Assembly: GCA_032358255.1 (NCBI GenBank)
Contig: JAULBX010003221.1
Coordinates: 62,001 to 126,000 of the forward strand
DNA: 64,000 bases
DNA from: Heterotrichella gracilis
Taxonomy: Eukaryota > Sar > Xanthophyceae > Tribonematales > Xanthonemataceae
Direction: 5' to 3'
Part shown: piece by piece, positions 11,701-24,100 of the stretch
Layout of the letters: each line of letters begins with the position of its first letter
Position numbering within the stretch: position 1 is the stretch's first letter
Notes under the pieces: model-generated
Database searches by the model: none
Seen by the model: the letters and a program-made list of their open reading frames with translations, nothing else
What the model was told of the DNA's origin: nothing
Program-made: the position numbers and the translations under genes

Positions 11701-14451
11701 ATCAAAATACGTCGACGGGAGTCCCCATTTGGTGGGTACTGCATACAACCCCTCCTTGCAGCTGAGGCACCTGTTTAGCCTGAAGAAGCAAACCGCGGGT
11801 GATGGGGAGCGGGTTCATCCGTGCGTGGAACATCACAGATTCCACATCTCTGATGTCGTTGCGGCGACTCCCAATTTAAATTTGATGAAAAATTGTGAAG
11901 GAAATAGGCACGACCCCCGAACTACAGCAATTGCAAATTGTTTAAACAGGAAGTACTGGACAGCATAAAAAACGGTATCGTGCTGCAGGGGCATAGGGAC
12001 ATTGCAGGGGATGCTTACAGTGGGGTTGGCTACACGTGCAACAAGTGTGGGGCAGGTCCAGCATCGGGGTTTGGGGTTTGGGGTTTAGGGTTTGAGGTTT
12101 AGGGCATCACGCACGTGTCGCATTTTTTGCATCCCTGGGGGCAGGCCCAGCAAAAGGGGGTGCACTTCTCTAACCCCAAGCCAACAGCGACCAGGTACGT
12201 GCGGCCAAACGAGACCATTGTAGGAAAGTCAAAGGACCCCTCATATATTATACCGTCTTGGGGTTTGGCTATGACGGGCCTGTAGCAAGTCCACCGCACC
12301 TGCGGAAAGACAAGTAATGAAAAACGCTTGGTCATATACAAGCATTAAACACAATACTTATCAGAGGGCACCAGATGTATTGGGTTTAAGTGGAATAAGT
12401 ATAGGGGTTTAGGGGGGCCTCAAGCACGTGCATGCCACTTGACATACCAAAAGTTGTACAACACGAGTCTGGCTTAGGGCTCAGAAGTATGGGCACACTA
12501 CTTTGGATACGTGGTTCCTGCAGGACGACGCCGAGTTTAGGGTTTAGGGTTTTAGGGATACGGGCGCACCACTTGGTTCTTGCGGCACGTCAATGGATTC
12601 TTGTATTTGGCGTACAGCGTCACGCCTGCGTGAAGGTCTCACCGTTAATTGAGTATGGGATTAATCCTATGGAGTATTAGAATATCACAACATGGAAATA
12701 TTCCAAGACAAAGGCGCATGGGATGCTTGCAAACCTCGGCGTCTGCACCGTTTGGCAAAACAAGCTCTAGGCGCCACACAGATCCCGTTGGACACAGTGC
12801 AGTATACCAATCAATTTACGAACAATTGTTTTTTAACAAAACATTTAAATTGGCCATCTACACATCTAGTCACAACTACCAAATTTAAATGTTGTCAGGG
12901 CCCAGTGCTTTGCATGCATAGTCGCGTGTGTGCGTACAGGGCGCCCTGCATGCGTCGCTTGAATTGGCCGGCTGCTAACCCTAAACCCTACTGCCTAGTC
13001 AGGGACAGGTGCTCAGGGAGGTGCCCCTCAACCCCTCAACCCTTAAACTCTGATGCCTACTGAGGGACAGGGTCTCAGGTGGCACGGCTGCACAGCATGC
13101 TTTGGGCACCTTTCAAGGCCACGGCGCGTGTGACGGGTTTTGACCCAAGTATTTTCTTGGTTACCGCAGCGCCGTATCTTGCAATGTTGACAATCTCCTT
13201 CGCGTTGTACAGCCTCCCCTTGCGTGACACAAAGGTGAAGTGGGTGCACTTGGGGGTGGAGGCGCACAGGGCAGCTACCTACAGAGGGTGAACAGTGGGT
13301 TAACAGAGGTATAACAGAGGGGAACTAAGGGGAGATTTATGCAAAGGTGCTGTGCAAAAGGATCACGATGTTGGTGTTGCCGGTGACATTGATCAGCCGC
13401 TAGCTAGCAGTATTATTGATAGTGATAGTATTCAATAGCACTTTGCGGTGTTGCAAGCTAGGTGTGCAAGCACAGATACTGCCTGCGAGACGTCTTCACG
13501 CAGTTGCCTCCACAACAGTGACTAGACTAGACGCGTCATTGGGAGCCCTAGACACTGGACCCTACACCCTAAACCAGTCTAGCCACTCGAGTCTAATCAC
13601 ACCTCCTTCAGCGAGTCCTAGACCCTAAATTCTCAACCCTGGACCCTGAATATACATTCCTATACCCTACATTTCTAACGGGGCTAGGTACACGGGGCGC
13701 ACCTCCTTGAGCGAGCCAGTCAGCTTGCATGCTGGGGATTTCTTGCCGCACCCCCCATGGATGACGCACGTAGAGTTGCACTTGGTGTAGTCAATGGTGA
13801 CGTCAGCAAAGGATGCGAAACAGAAGCTTCCACTGCAGACCGTGAACCTGTCAGAGGCCTCCACATCTGCAACGCCAAAGGGGTTTAGGGTTTAGCGGTG
13901 AGGGTTTAACAAAGGTGACAAGGCACGCACGGTGTTGGTGGGGGCTGGTTGGTGGAACCTACAGGTACCACTAGCTGCAGGTCACCACGTATGAAACTGT
14001 GGTTGGAGGTAGAAAGTGGCTGGGAGTGCAACTAGGTAGAGTGCACATAGGCAGAGTTTGCCTTGGCGTAGTGTGTGTGTGCAATGCAAGAAAGGGGAAC
14101 TACGTGCACCGTTGTACTTGTATCATTTGCTAGCCTAGGCCTAAGGTATCACTGGACCTATAGCCTACCAGTTGGGCACAAGGCAAGCCTGCAGAGACGT
14201 GCAAACACAAGTGTATGCAAGTTCACGGGTGCTGCAAAGCTTCAACGCTTCGGAAGTGGATAGCGTTGAGTAAGTTGAGTCAGGAATACAACAACCAATC
14301 TGGGTAAAGAGGTGGGTGCACGACACGTACATCCCTCTCGGTTGTCGCTGCCGAAGGTATATGATTGGCACCACGCCTTATGCTGAGTGGTTAGAAGCAT
14401 AAGCCAGAGGGCCCACGTGAGGCGAAACCCTGTCCTTGCCCCTGAAGCCAT
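8770..14451 (-). CDS. Secreted Cys-rich protein, N-terminal PAN-like region, family unknown
   Basis: The first exon codes for a good signal peptide (MASGARTGFRLTWALWLMLL, cut near AWCQ). Phase-consistent exons on the minus strand: 14451-14331, 13866-13703, 13278-13165, 12299-12199, 11867-11771, 11738-11687, then 11218-11053, 10426-10214, 9779-9567, 9231-9111 and 8957-8770 (TAA). The exon or exons joining 11687 to 11218 are unresolved; a candidate is near 11440-11395. Exons 2-3 have paired Cys and the pattern LCASTPKCTHFTF, resembling a PAN/Apple fold. A later exon is strongly Cys-rich (CEDQRGCC, CDPFFEDCCSSCPG). No TM segment is seen near the end (last residues VFGRPAAL), so it is probably released or part of the cell wall. 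About 520 aa in all. Unlike the other long genes it carries few obvious exon-edge copies. No function can be assigned. Confidence 0.6.
12066..12105 (+). repeat. Degenerate telomere-like tract (TTTAGGG/TTTGGGG)
   Basis: Repeated ggggtttggggtttggggtttagggtttgaggtttaggg. It lies in an intron of the minus-strand secreted-protein gene, so it reads CCCTAAA/CCCCAAA on the sense strand. Similar short tracts lie at 12537-12556 and, in the opposite orientation, 12975-12990. Confidence 0.85.
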
Positions 14452-15127
14452 GGCGGGTCCCTGGTAGCCTGTCGCAAGCTAGGTGCAGCCCGGGGCTCGA
14501 CACTTGAACTGCAGAACACAGGCAGTGGTCCAGGTAGCGATGGCCGGCGACAGCAGCACAGGAGTGCACAGGGGGGTGTACAAACCCAACCGCAAGCCAG
14601 CTGTCACAGGCTGTGACTCACAGCCGCACCCTTTGTGGGCACAATCACAAAGGTGGGGAGGGAGAAGACGCGCGGGATATTATCAATTCGTCATAGTACT
14701 CCACGGTACTGTGAGAGACGTCACACCAACGAGGAGACGTCAACCGATGACAACTTACATCATGATATCACATGTTACATGGTCCGGGACAGAATATCGA
14801 CAAACATTGGGCCACCCAGTGGGGAACATTACCCTAAACCCTATGGGGCTTCACCAAGGGTAATAATTGTCTGGCGTTCCATTACCATCGTCTGCAGGCT
14901 ACAGATTCCTCAATTCTGCACATTTTGCTAGTCCCGCCTGCCATTGTGCAGACCTTCAAAGCATGCCCCGTGCCCCCCCATGCCCCATGCACGCTGCAAT
15001 GCAGAAGCTGTCCTGCCTGCTTCTTAGCCGTGTTCATTCACCCGTCTTCCTCCTGCTCCCTATTAATTGCTTCTCCTCCTAGCCATGTTCATTCTGCGCT
15101 GCTGCTAACCCCTACCCTTCCGGGTGG
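14452..15127. other. Spacer between two minus-strand genes
   Basis: No gene is recognised. It would hold the promoter of the secreted-protein gene and the 3' end of the large receptor-like gene. One CCCTAAACCCT unit lies near 14831. A C/T-rich stretch occupies 14930-15120. Confidence 0.4.
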
Positions 15128-18100
15128 TTAGCTGACAGCCACACTCGTGGGGGTTTCTTGCGTGCGCCCTCCCCTCCTTGCCGCCTGTGACAGCGTTAAC
15201 CCCCCTCCATTGCCGCCTGTGGGCCGCACCCCATTGGCTCCCACCTCCGCTGCATGGCTCTGCGCGCTGCTGGGGCTGGTTGGGGGCAGGGGGGCAACCT
15301 CCTCCTGCAGGGGTGAGGGCAGACGTTGGATTAGGGTTTGGAGGGCTGACGGGTTTGGTCTAAGGTTCCAGTTAGGGTTTGGGGGCAGGGGCGCAACCTC
15401 CTCCTGGAGGGATTGGGGCAGACGTTGGATTGAGGCTTGGGGTAGGGTCCAGTCAAGGCTTTGGAATGGGGGCCTTATGGGGCCACCCTCGCCCAGCACG
15501 GGATCCACATTGCAGACATATTGGCACGCACGCCCCGATGTTTCACCTCTGAAACCACCTGGCACTGGCCATTCCTCTCACCCACCTGCAGGTTGTGGTA
15601 CGCGCGCAGCCGCTGCCTCTTCCTGTGTATGCGCACCAGCGCCAACCCCACCAGCGCCACAGACACCGCAATGCCTGCTATGCCGGCATACACCAGCCAG
15701 TGCAGGTTGTGGTGGGAGGGAGGCGGGTATGCGGTGGCCACCTGCGCCTCGCCCACGGGCTGTGCGGTGATGTCTAGGGCCTGCGGTAGGAGGGTGGGGG
15801 TGAGGAGAGGTATGTAGGGTTTAGGGTCCAGAGTACAGGGTTTAGGGTTCAGAGTGGGGACTCGTGCCTCATCCACGGGCTGCGCAGTGATGTCCAGGGC
15901 CTGCGGGCAGGGGTGGGGGTGAGGATGTGGCATCGAGGGATGTAGTATTTAGGGTTTTAGGGTTTAGGGATGGGACTAACGGCTCACTCGCTGGCTGAGC
16001 GGTCATCAGATGCCATCCGCACTAAGAAAAACCCTAAACCCTAGTATTATCTGCATTCAGCTTCTTAATAATTCTTAGGATAGCAACCTACCCACTGGGC
16101 CACCTGCCCCTCCCCCAACACCAAATCAAGATACCTAAAAGGAATTCAGACAGATGCATCCCCAGCTCCTGCCCTCTCCCAGGGATGCACCCACCTTTGC
16201 CGTGCGCGTGAACGTCCTCGACCCCAGGCTGCGCACTTTCTCATCCGCGTTCAGCTTTTCCACCTCCATGGCGGCCTGGATCTCCTCGTCAGTGGCGTTA
16301 GCGGGCAGGGGCACCCCCAGGGTGGCGGTCACGTTGGCAGCCAGCTCCCTGCGCGCCACCTGGCGGATGCCCGTGACCGCCACGTCGCCCACGCTGATGT
16401 TGAACGCAGACGCGGTGTCGACCTGGGGGCAAAATGGTCTTAGTGAAAAGAATTGTGAAGTCTACATTATGCAGTTTGGTTTTGAAGTTTGTTGATTTCG
16501 TTTTATACCCCCTGGGGTTGGGTGTGTGTTGCGGTCATGTTGGCGGCCAGCTCCCTGCGCGCCACCTGGCGGATGCCCATGACTGCCACGTCGCCCACGC
16601 TGATGTTGAACGCGGAGGCGGTGTCGACCTGGGGGCAAAATGGCCTTAGTGAAAAGAATTATGAAGTCTACATTATGCAGTTTGGTTTTGAAGTTTGTTG
16701 ATTTCGTTTTATACCCCCTGGGGTTGGGTGTGTGTTGCNNNNNNNNNNNNNNNNNNNNNNNNNNNNNNNNNNNNNNNNNNNNNNNNNNNNNNNNNNNNNN
16801 NNNNNNNNNNNNNNNNNNNNNNNNNNNNNNNNNNNNNNGGTCATGTTGGCAGCAAGCTCCCTGCGCGTCACCTGGCGGATGCCCGCCACGTCGCCCACGC
16901 TGATGTTGAACGCGGAGGCGGTGTGAACCTGGGGTAGTGGCGTATCATTTTGAATATTGATACGAAAAAATTGTTACACCCATTATATATTGTATGCCTT
17001 GGACCTGGGCCCAGGGGATTTGCTGTACTCCTGAGCTTGGTCATGTTGTTACCGCTCAGCAGCACGCCAGAGGACACAGTGGCTGCTGGAAAGCATACCA
17101 GACTTTACATAGTGGATGATGAGGCGCCCGCCGCAATTCATGCAAGAAGCATCCCTTTTCTATAACACATACCCAAAAACATTCCACGCACCTTGATCAG
17201 GTTTTCCAGGATCGACTGCGCGCTTGCGTTCACCCCCGATCGCAGCTCCACCTCACTCAGGTCGGTGCCGTTGAGCAGCACCCCAAACGACACGATGACC
17301 GCATAGCCGCCGCTGGCGCCTGACACGCTGCCACCAAGGCTCACGCCCACGGTGCAGGCTGCAAGGGGGAAAAGGCAGATGCTAAGGTATACATGTACGC
17401 CGCCGCAGTGCGTAGGGCAGGGAGTCAGCAAAGGGAAGGGCATCACTTCCTTGTCCAGTATGTTCCTGCCAGTCCAGTGGGGCAGGCACAGGGGGTTGAG
17501 AGTCACATGGATCTTTTACTACTTTACTTTCATTTTACTTCAATTTTCAGCAAAAGTATTTTTGCTTTTATTCCCATTATTTTCCCTGCGCCCCTCACCT
17601 TGTGACCCATCCTCCAGAGTAGTGGTCCCCTGTCCGCACAGCGAGCACAGCTTGTTGCCCGTGCTTGCACTAAATGTCCCCACAATGCAGTGCTTGCATG
17701 AGGAGGACCCCCACACAAAGGTGTAGGTGCCGGCGGCGCAGGGCAGGCATTTTTCGGTTGCCGGCAGGGGTGCGAAGGATCCCGGGGAGCACAGGGAACA
17801 GGCTGAGGAGTTGACTGCGGGTGCTGCCCAGCCTGGGGGGCAGGTGGTGCAGAAGGGCTGCTGGGAAGGGGGGCGGGGCCAGCCTGCATGGGGGCAAGGA
17901 TGGGGTTGCTGGTTGATTGTGTGTCAGATGCACAGGTGGTGCACAAGGATTGTTGAGAAAGGCAGGCAGCAGAGCGGGAGGACGGCAAGGGACCATGCAC
18001 GTTTGCATGTGGAGCCCATATGAGCGCATGGCAGAGCAGCCAACAATGACACACTTCCGTCTCACCCTCGGCAAGGCGAATACTTTGCCATCAGAATGCA

Positions 18101-21100
18101 TTTTTTGGGTTTGCATGAACGTTGTGTACCAATGATGAAACCGGGGGCGGGGGGTAAAGAGTACACTACTTGGTCCCCAATCCCTGTGCACTTCTAATAC
18201 CCTTACCTTGCTCAGTGTCAGATGCCAGTGGCTGCCCCTCGTCAGCGCCCTTGGCCACTCCAGCCCCCACAGCAGCGCCTGCGGTGATAACCCTGCCTGC
18301 CAATGGGGGCGAGGGCCACTTGGCCGCAGGCGGGGGTGGCAGGGGCTGCGCTGCGCGTGTGAGGTACACGTGGTAGATGGCCGAGGTGATGTCATCCTCT
18401 GCAATCACCACGATCTGGAGGTCGATGGTTACGCCAGGTTGGAGGCCGATGATGTAAGCATCAGGGAGGGTGGTGGTGGCAGAGCTGCAGGGGTGCGGGG
18501 AAAGGAGGGGGTGAGGGCGGGGGGTAGGGTGGAGGTTTGGGGGTGAGGTACACGTGGTAGGTGGCCGAGGTGATGTCATCCTCTGCGATCACCACAATCT
18601 GGAGGTTGATGGTCACGCCAGGTTGGAGGCCGATGATGTAGGCGTCGGGCAGGCTGGAAGTGGCAGAGCTGTGGGGTTGGGAGCAAGGGGTGGAGTGAAG
18701 AGTGGGGTTCGGAGTGACGCTGGGGTTGGGGAAGGGGCTGGGCATGGGGTGTGGGTAAGAGACGCAAGTCACCCCGTATCCCACCTCAAGCACCACGCGT
18801 TGGGGTTGGAGGTTGGAGTGGGTTAAGAAATTGAGTGTGGGAAAGAAAACAGCAACAGGGTTCACTCACAGCGCATCACCATCAGAGCTGCACCCACCCC
18901 CATGAACCAGTTTCCCCCTTCCTCCACATACACTGGATCCCAATTTCACCCCCTTGCCACCCACCTGTCCGGCCGCTGTGCAGTTGTGTCCTCCAGCCTG
19001 TCCGCCATAACGTCCCCCCCCTGGGACAGCACCTGCCCGTTTATTTCCACTCGTATGCCCCCCACACCGCTGAATGCCAGCTGGCTCTGCAGGCTCACCC
19101 AGGCGGTGCCGTAGGATGCGTTCACATGGTACGCCACGCTGGAGTTGCAGGGGGAGTACTGCAAGGTAAAAAGAAAGAAGAATAAGGATTACATAATTGA
19201 ACCTTGCGGCGGGCTTTTCATAATTAATTCTGTTATTCTGCTATAAATGAAAAGGATGAGGAAGCCACGCAGGACTTACAAGGGGATACTGAAACAAAAA
19301 ACATGCCCCGTCGAAATAGCTGTGTTGTCAGTGATTGCATCTTGAAGATTTGACAAAAAGGCACCAAATTGATAGCATTAATACTTTGACTGTTTTTGGT
19401 GGCAGTAAATCAATGATGTCCCTCACATGCGTTCCAGTGAAATTCCAGCGATTGCACTGGAACGCATGCAACTAAGCACCTAAATTCACAGCGCTGCCAC
19501 CTTACCAGCAAGGGCAGGGGCTCGTCTCCCACAGTGAAGTACTGCGACTGGGGCGAGGCCACCGCGCCGCCCAGCGGGAATGGCACCCCCGCCGCCGCCT
19601 GTGTGCTTGACCCGCATATTGAATAGCTGTCTCCCGATGCAGTCATGTTGATCCATGCCAGGTGGGTGTGGTCCATGCGCGCGCGGCGCACCAACGACAA
19701 AACATAGCTTTGCCCACCTGGGTTCATGAATCCCTCTTTCTCCTGCACATTTGGGCCAGGTGGAGGTTACAACTTCGGATTGCTAATTGCCCTGGTCTCT
19801 AGTTGCACCTGTTGTCCTTTCGCAACCCCTGGTGACCAGGATTCGTTGAGGGTTTGGGGTTAGAATTTGTGGTGGTGTGGCCATGCAGATGGGTGTGGTC
19901 CATGCCCGCGCGGCGCACCAGTGGCACTGCGTAGATGTGCTCGCCTGAAGAATGGTGCTCTCCTTGCCCGAGCTGCAAGGGGAAAAAAGAGGGTGTATAA
20001 GCGGGGCAGTCACCCGCTGGGGTGCTACATTGCAAGCACAGTGGCACGCGCGCTGGTGGCGGGTAGGAACGCATCAAGAGAAACCAGGCCACAGCGCTCA
20101 TTGGGAACACGTAATTGTGCTGTGCAAACCCACGCCTCTCATCGTTTAAGTTTGTCCCCCCTTAAGCAATGCATGCAAATACAGCTTTCCACTCTTGCCA
20201 TTCCACTCCTGCCAACCCTCACCTGCAGACCCCCTCCCTGTGGCGGCGCCACGTGTATGGTGAACTGGTTCTGCCCCGGCACCAGGCCCTGCACCCGCCA
20301 GGTGGTGTTGCCACATGGCACCACCTCATCCGCGCTGCTGCTGCCAGCTGGCAGGGAGGCGCTGCTGCTGCAGCGGCAAGGGCAACTGCTTTAGGGTTTA
20401 GGGTTTAGGTACTAGGGAGGTGCTGCTGCTGTTGCAGGCACCAGAGTCACAGCGTGTTTCAAGCGCGTGCATGGAATGACGAGGAAATGGCGATATTGTG
20501 GATGGTGAGCTGATATGGTGGTGGTGGTGCAAGCTGTCACACCCTGTGCAAGCAATTGCTTTCGATTTAAAAACATACACAACCACAACCCCGGCACACA
20601 CACAATGGCATCCCAAGACACCCCACCCACACCCCACCCGCACCTGTTTGCGCCCTTGGGCGGCCAGCGCTCCAGGCGCGACACCACCGTCCGCCCCTCC
20701 TCCACCCCCTCGCACCCCTCGCACGCGATCGCGTACGCCCGCCCCGCCACCGCCTTCAGCGCCCTCCCCGTCCCCGTCTCGGTAACATTCACCACCCTGC
20801 GCCCGTCCTGAAGCTGGATGCACACCAGAAGGGACCCTACCCCCGACCCCACCACCGCGCCAAACTCGGTGGCGTTGTCCGCGGTGGGGACCGACACCAG
20901 GGTGGTGTTAAGGTCATCCAGGACCACGCGTATTGTGGAGTCCAGGAGCAGGGCCGAGGTGATGTGGGAGTCGGAGGGCGCATCCGCAACGCGCCCCGTG
21001 TACACAGTGCCTGGCGGGCAAAAACCCAGTACATGTATTAAAAATTCAGATAATTTGATTCGATTATACGAGGATACATAATGCAGGCCACGACATGCAC

Positions 21101-24100
21101 CCCCACCACACGGGTAAGACATGTCACCATTGAAATATAATAGAATAACCAATAACAATGCAAACAGTTCCAGAAGAGGGTTTGTACACCATACCTAGCA
21201 GGCAAAATTAGTTATAGACAATACAGAGCAATTGAAAGATGCGTAAGGACGCAGCCTGGACATGTGCCTTCTTCCTTAATAGGGGGTTAGTAAAGTGGAG
21301 GACTTCACCATCCTGTCCACTACCATACTTAGCGAGCAGTTGTAACCATCCACGCCCTGTGTGCTATTGACTCACAATATTTTAAGGGGTTTCCATTTTT
21401 AATTCACCCTACCATACCTGGTGGGCAAGAACTGCTTGGCGCAGCATGTGCAAGACTGCCTTGTAATCTGGCTGCATCGCTGGAACGCATGTAACTAACT
21501 AATACAACTAGGTAAACCTTATAAATGCTAGTATCCTGCTAAAAGACCAAAGCGAGTGTGGTCTAACTTACCTGGCGGGCAGGTGTGCCGGTCCACCCCA
21601 AATACATACAGCGCGGTGGTGTTGCCCGCCTTCTCTACACGCGCGTTCCAAAAGGGGTCAAGCTGCAGCCCCAAGCTGTATTCTGCTGTGAGGGGCACGC
21701 TGTCCCAATCCACCTCCACCTCCAGGGATGCGTTGTAGCTGTCGGGATCCCAGCGCACAAACCCGTTCTGCTGCGCCTGGGAGATGAAGGCCTGGTCGAT
21801 GGGCGTGGTGGGGAAGAGGCCGTACCTGGGGACCAAAGAATTGGGGTTGGGGTGTGCATATGAAAGGCACATAAAAAAGGCAGTTGGTCCAGCCACACGT
21901 GTGGATGTTTGCACAGCCCAGCAAATGCACTCGGGAGCAAGTGTGTGGCCTAATCACGACATTCCATCAATGCTTGGTGGGAATATGATACAAAAATATA
22001 TTACGAAAAAAAGAGATTGCGTACTTGAGCACAGAGAGCTCGGTGGGGTCCCCATCCACCACCTCTAGGGTAATGGTGGCAGGGTTGTCCCCCCTGTACA
22101 CCGCTGCCCTGGGCTGGAAGCCAAAGAGGGGCGCGTGCGTGAAGTTGGTGACTGTGATGAGGGTGGCGTTGCTGAGGGGGTCGATGTCTGCATGCGTGGC
22201 TGACGCAAGCTGGACCGAAATGGCGAACTCCATGCCAAAGGTGGGGAGATCCCACACGAGCTGCACCGTCACATGCTTGAGTCCAGTTTCCCCAGGTGCC
22301 CAGCGCAGCACATTGTCACGCAGCATCTGCGCAGCAATAATGTTGTGTTGCTGCAACCTGTGCAAGACTGCCTGCTGATCTGGCTGTATTGCTGGAATGC
22401 ATGTAACTGACTTACTAACCAGCTTATGAGACCTTGGTGTGGGTAGACACCAGGAGTATTTTACTCACCTGAATATGTAATGTGAATAAATCCCTCGTGT
22501 ACCTGGTGCATTCTAAGATATAACGGCTCCCCAGGTGGTAGAAGTACGCTTTATTAATATAAAGGTGTTTTGCTGGAGTGATATTTTATACAGGCTGACG
22601 TGGAATTTAAACCACGTCGCACATTTGCTTCCACGCTTCATTAATATAAAGGTTTTGTGTGTATTCAATTGAGATACTTCCAAAAGAAACAAAAAATGTT
22701 CATAATACAAATATGGCCCGCACCACTTTCAGCTCGTGATCCGGTGCGTAGTCCATTGCGCGCGCCACATGCAGGGCTGCGGTGACAGGCAGGCTGCTTG
22801 CCCCCTCCAGTGCCACCCCCACGCTGACGTTGGCGGCGCTGCTGGCCACAGTCATGAGCTCCTGACTCATGCTCAGCAGGGGGCCGCTCACAACGAGCAC
22901 CTGCGGGGAGGGAATGGGGGCATGAGGAGAGGGTGGGAGTGCATAAGGGGAGGGCGTGAGAGCGCGAGGGGTATGAAGGTTTGAGGGAGGCCCGAGAGCC
23001 TGATGGGAGGGGGCGGCATGAGGGCCTGATGGCCCCTGGTGATGCTCAGGGGAGGGAATGGCAGCATGAGGGTAGGGCGTGAGGGCCTGAGGGGAGGGCA
23101 ATGAGGGCCTGTTGGAAGGGGAGGGTATGAGGGGCTGCCAGGAGAGCATGGTGGGCATGAGCCAAGCATGGGCACCCCAGCATGGCAATGCCGCCATAGA
23201 GTCAGTGCGGTACGCGTTGGCGAGGTGACAGGGGCATGAAAACGGGATTTCCAAGTGCACAAGCACAGTGCGCATGGAAAGTGGTCACGGTGTAGCTGGG
23301 AACCACTGGTTGTAGGTGGCATGGCGCAACAGTGCATCACTCTTAGTTGCTCGTTATCAACGCACATGTCACCATCCATGCAATGTTCAGTGCAAGCAAG
23401 TGTTACCACTGATCAGCGGTGATCCCCTACAATCCCCCACGCCAGGCAGTCATCAGTGCAGCAGGTGGCCAGTGGTAATTGATGATCGCTGATCACCATG
23501 CACTTGCTCTTTCCTCCAAGCCATATGCAAATCAGCATGCATTCACCATGCATGCATCCCCTTCCCCCGAGGGCTGGCAGCCAGGCCTTACATTTGATGC
23601 ATTCCTGGCAGCGGTCTCAAACCCAAACTGCTGCCCGTTGAGCGACACCCCGACTGTGTATTCCCCTTGCGGCATGCTCATCCCCGACACAACAGCCGTG
23701 AGCCGACTGCTGTTGCCGCCACCTGAAAGCTGCGCGGGCAACACCAGCTGAAACGCGCTGTCATCCACACTGATCAGCTTGATGGCGGGGCGGCCCTGTG
23801 GCAGGCAATAAGGGCACAGCCTCGTCAGCAGTGGCGGGTCCATCCACAGCATGAATACTAAAAAATGTAGCGAGTGTCCCCACGGCAACCATGTGACACC
23901 TCTCTGGTATGCTTCAGAAGACACCCAGCTTGAACCAGGGTGTGAACCCGCTGCCTCAAGCTGGGTGGTATGGCATGTGTGGCGTGCACTGCGGCTCGGA
24001 AAAATCCAAACAGGGACAAAATGGTCAACAGCGGGGGGTCCTGAGTGCAGCACAATTTAGCACACCTGGGTCACACTGACAGGCTTGGACAGCGACACCG

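Noticed and set aside
16422-16930. Whole-exon duplication giving extra protein repeats
   Set aside because: The copies contain only the exon start and no donor, so they cannot simply add domains.
19868-19985. Extra coding exon of the receptor gene
   Set aside because: It has an acceptor and a matching frame but no GT before the sequence decays, and the flanking exons join in phase without it.
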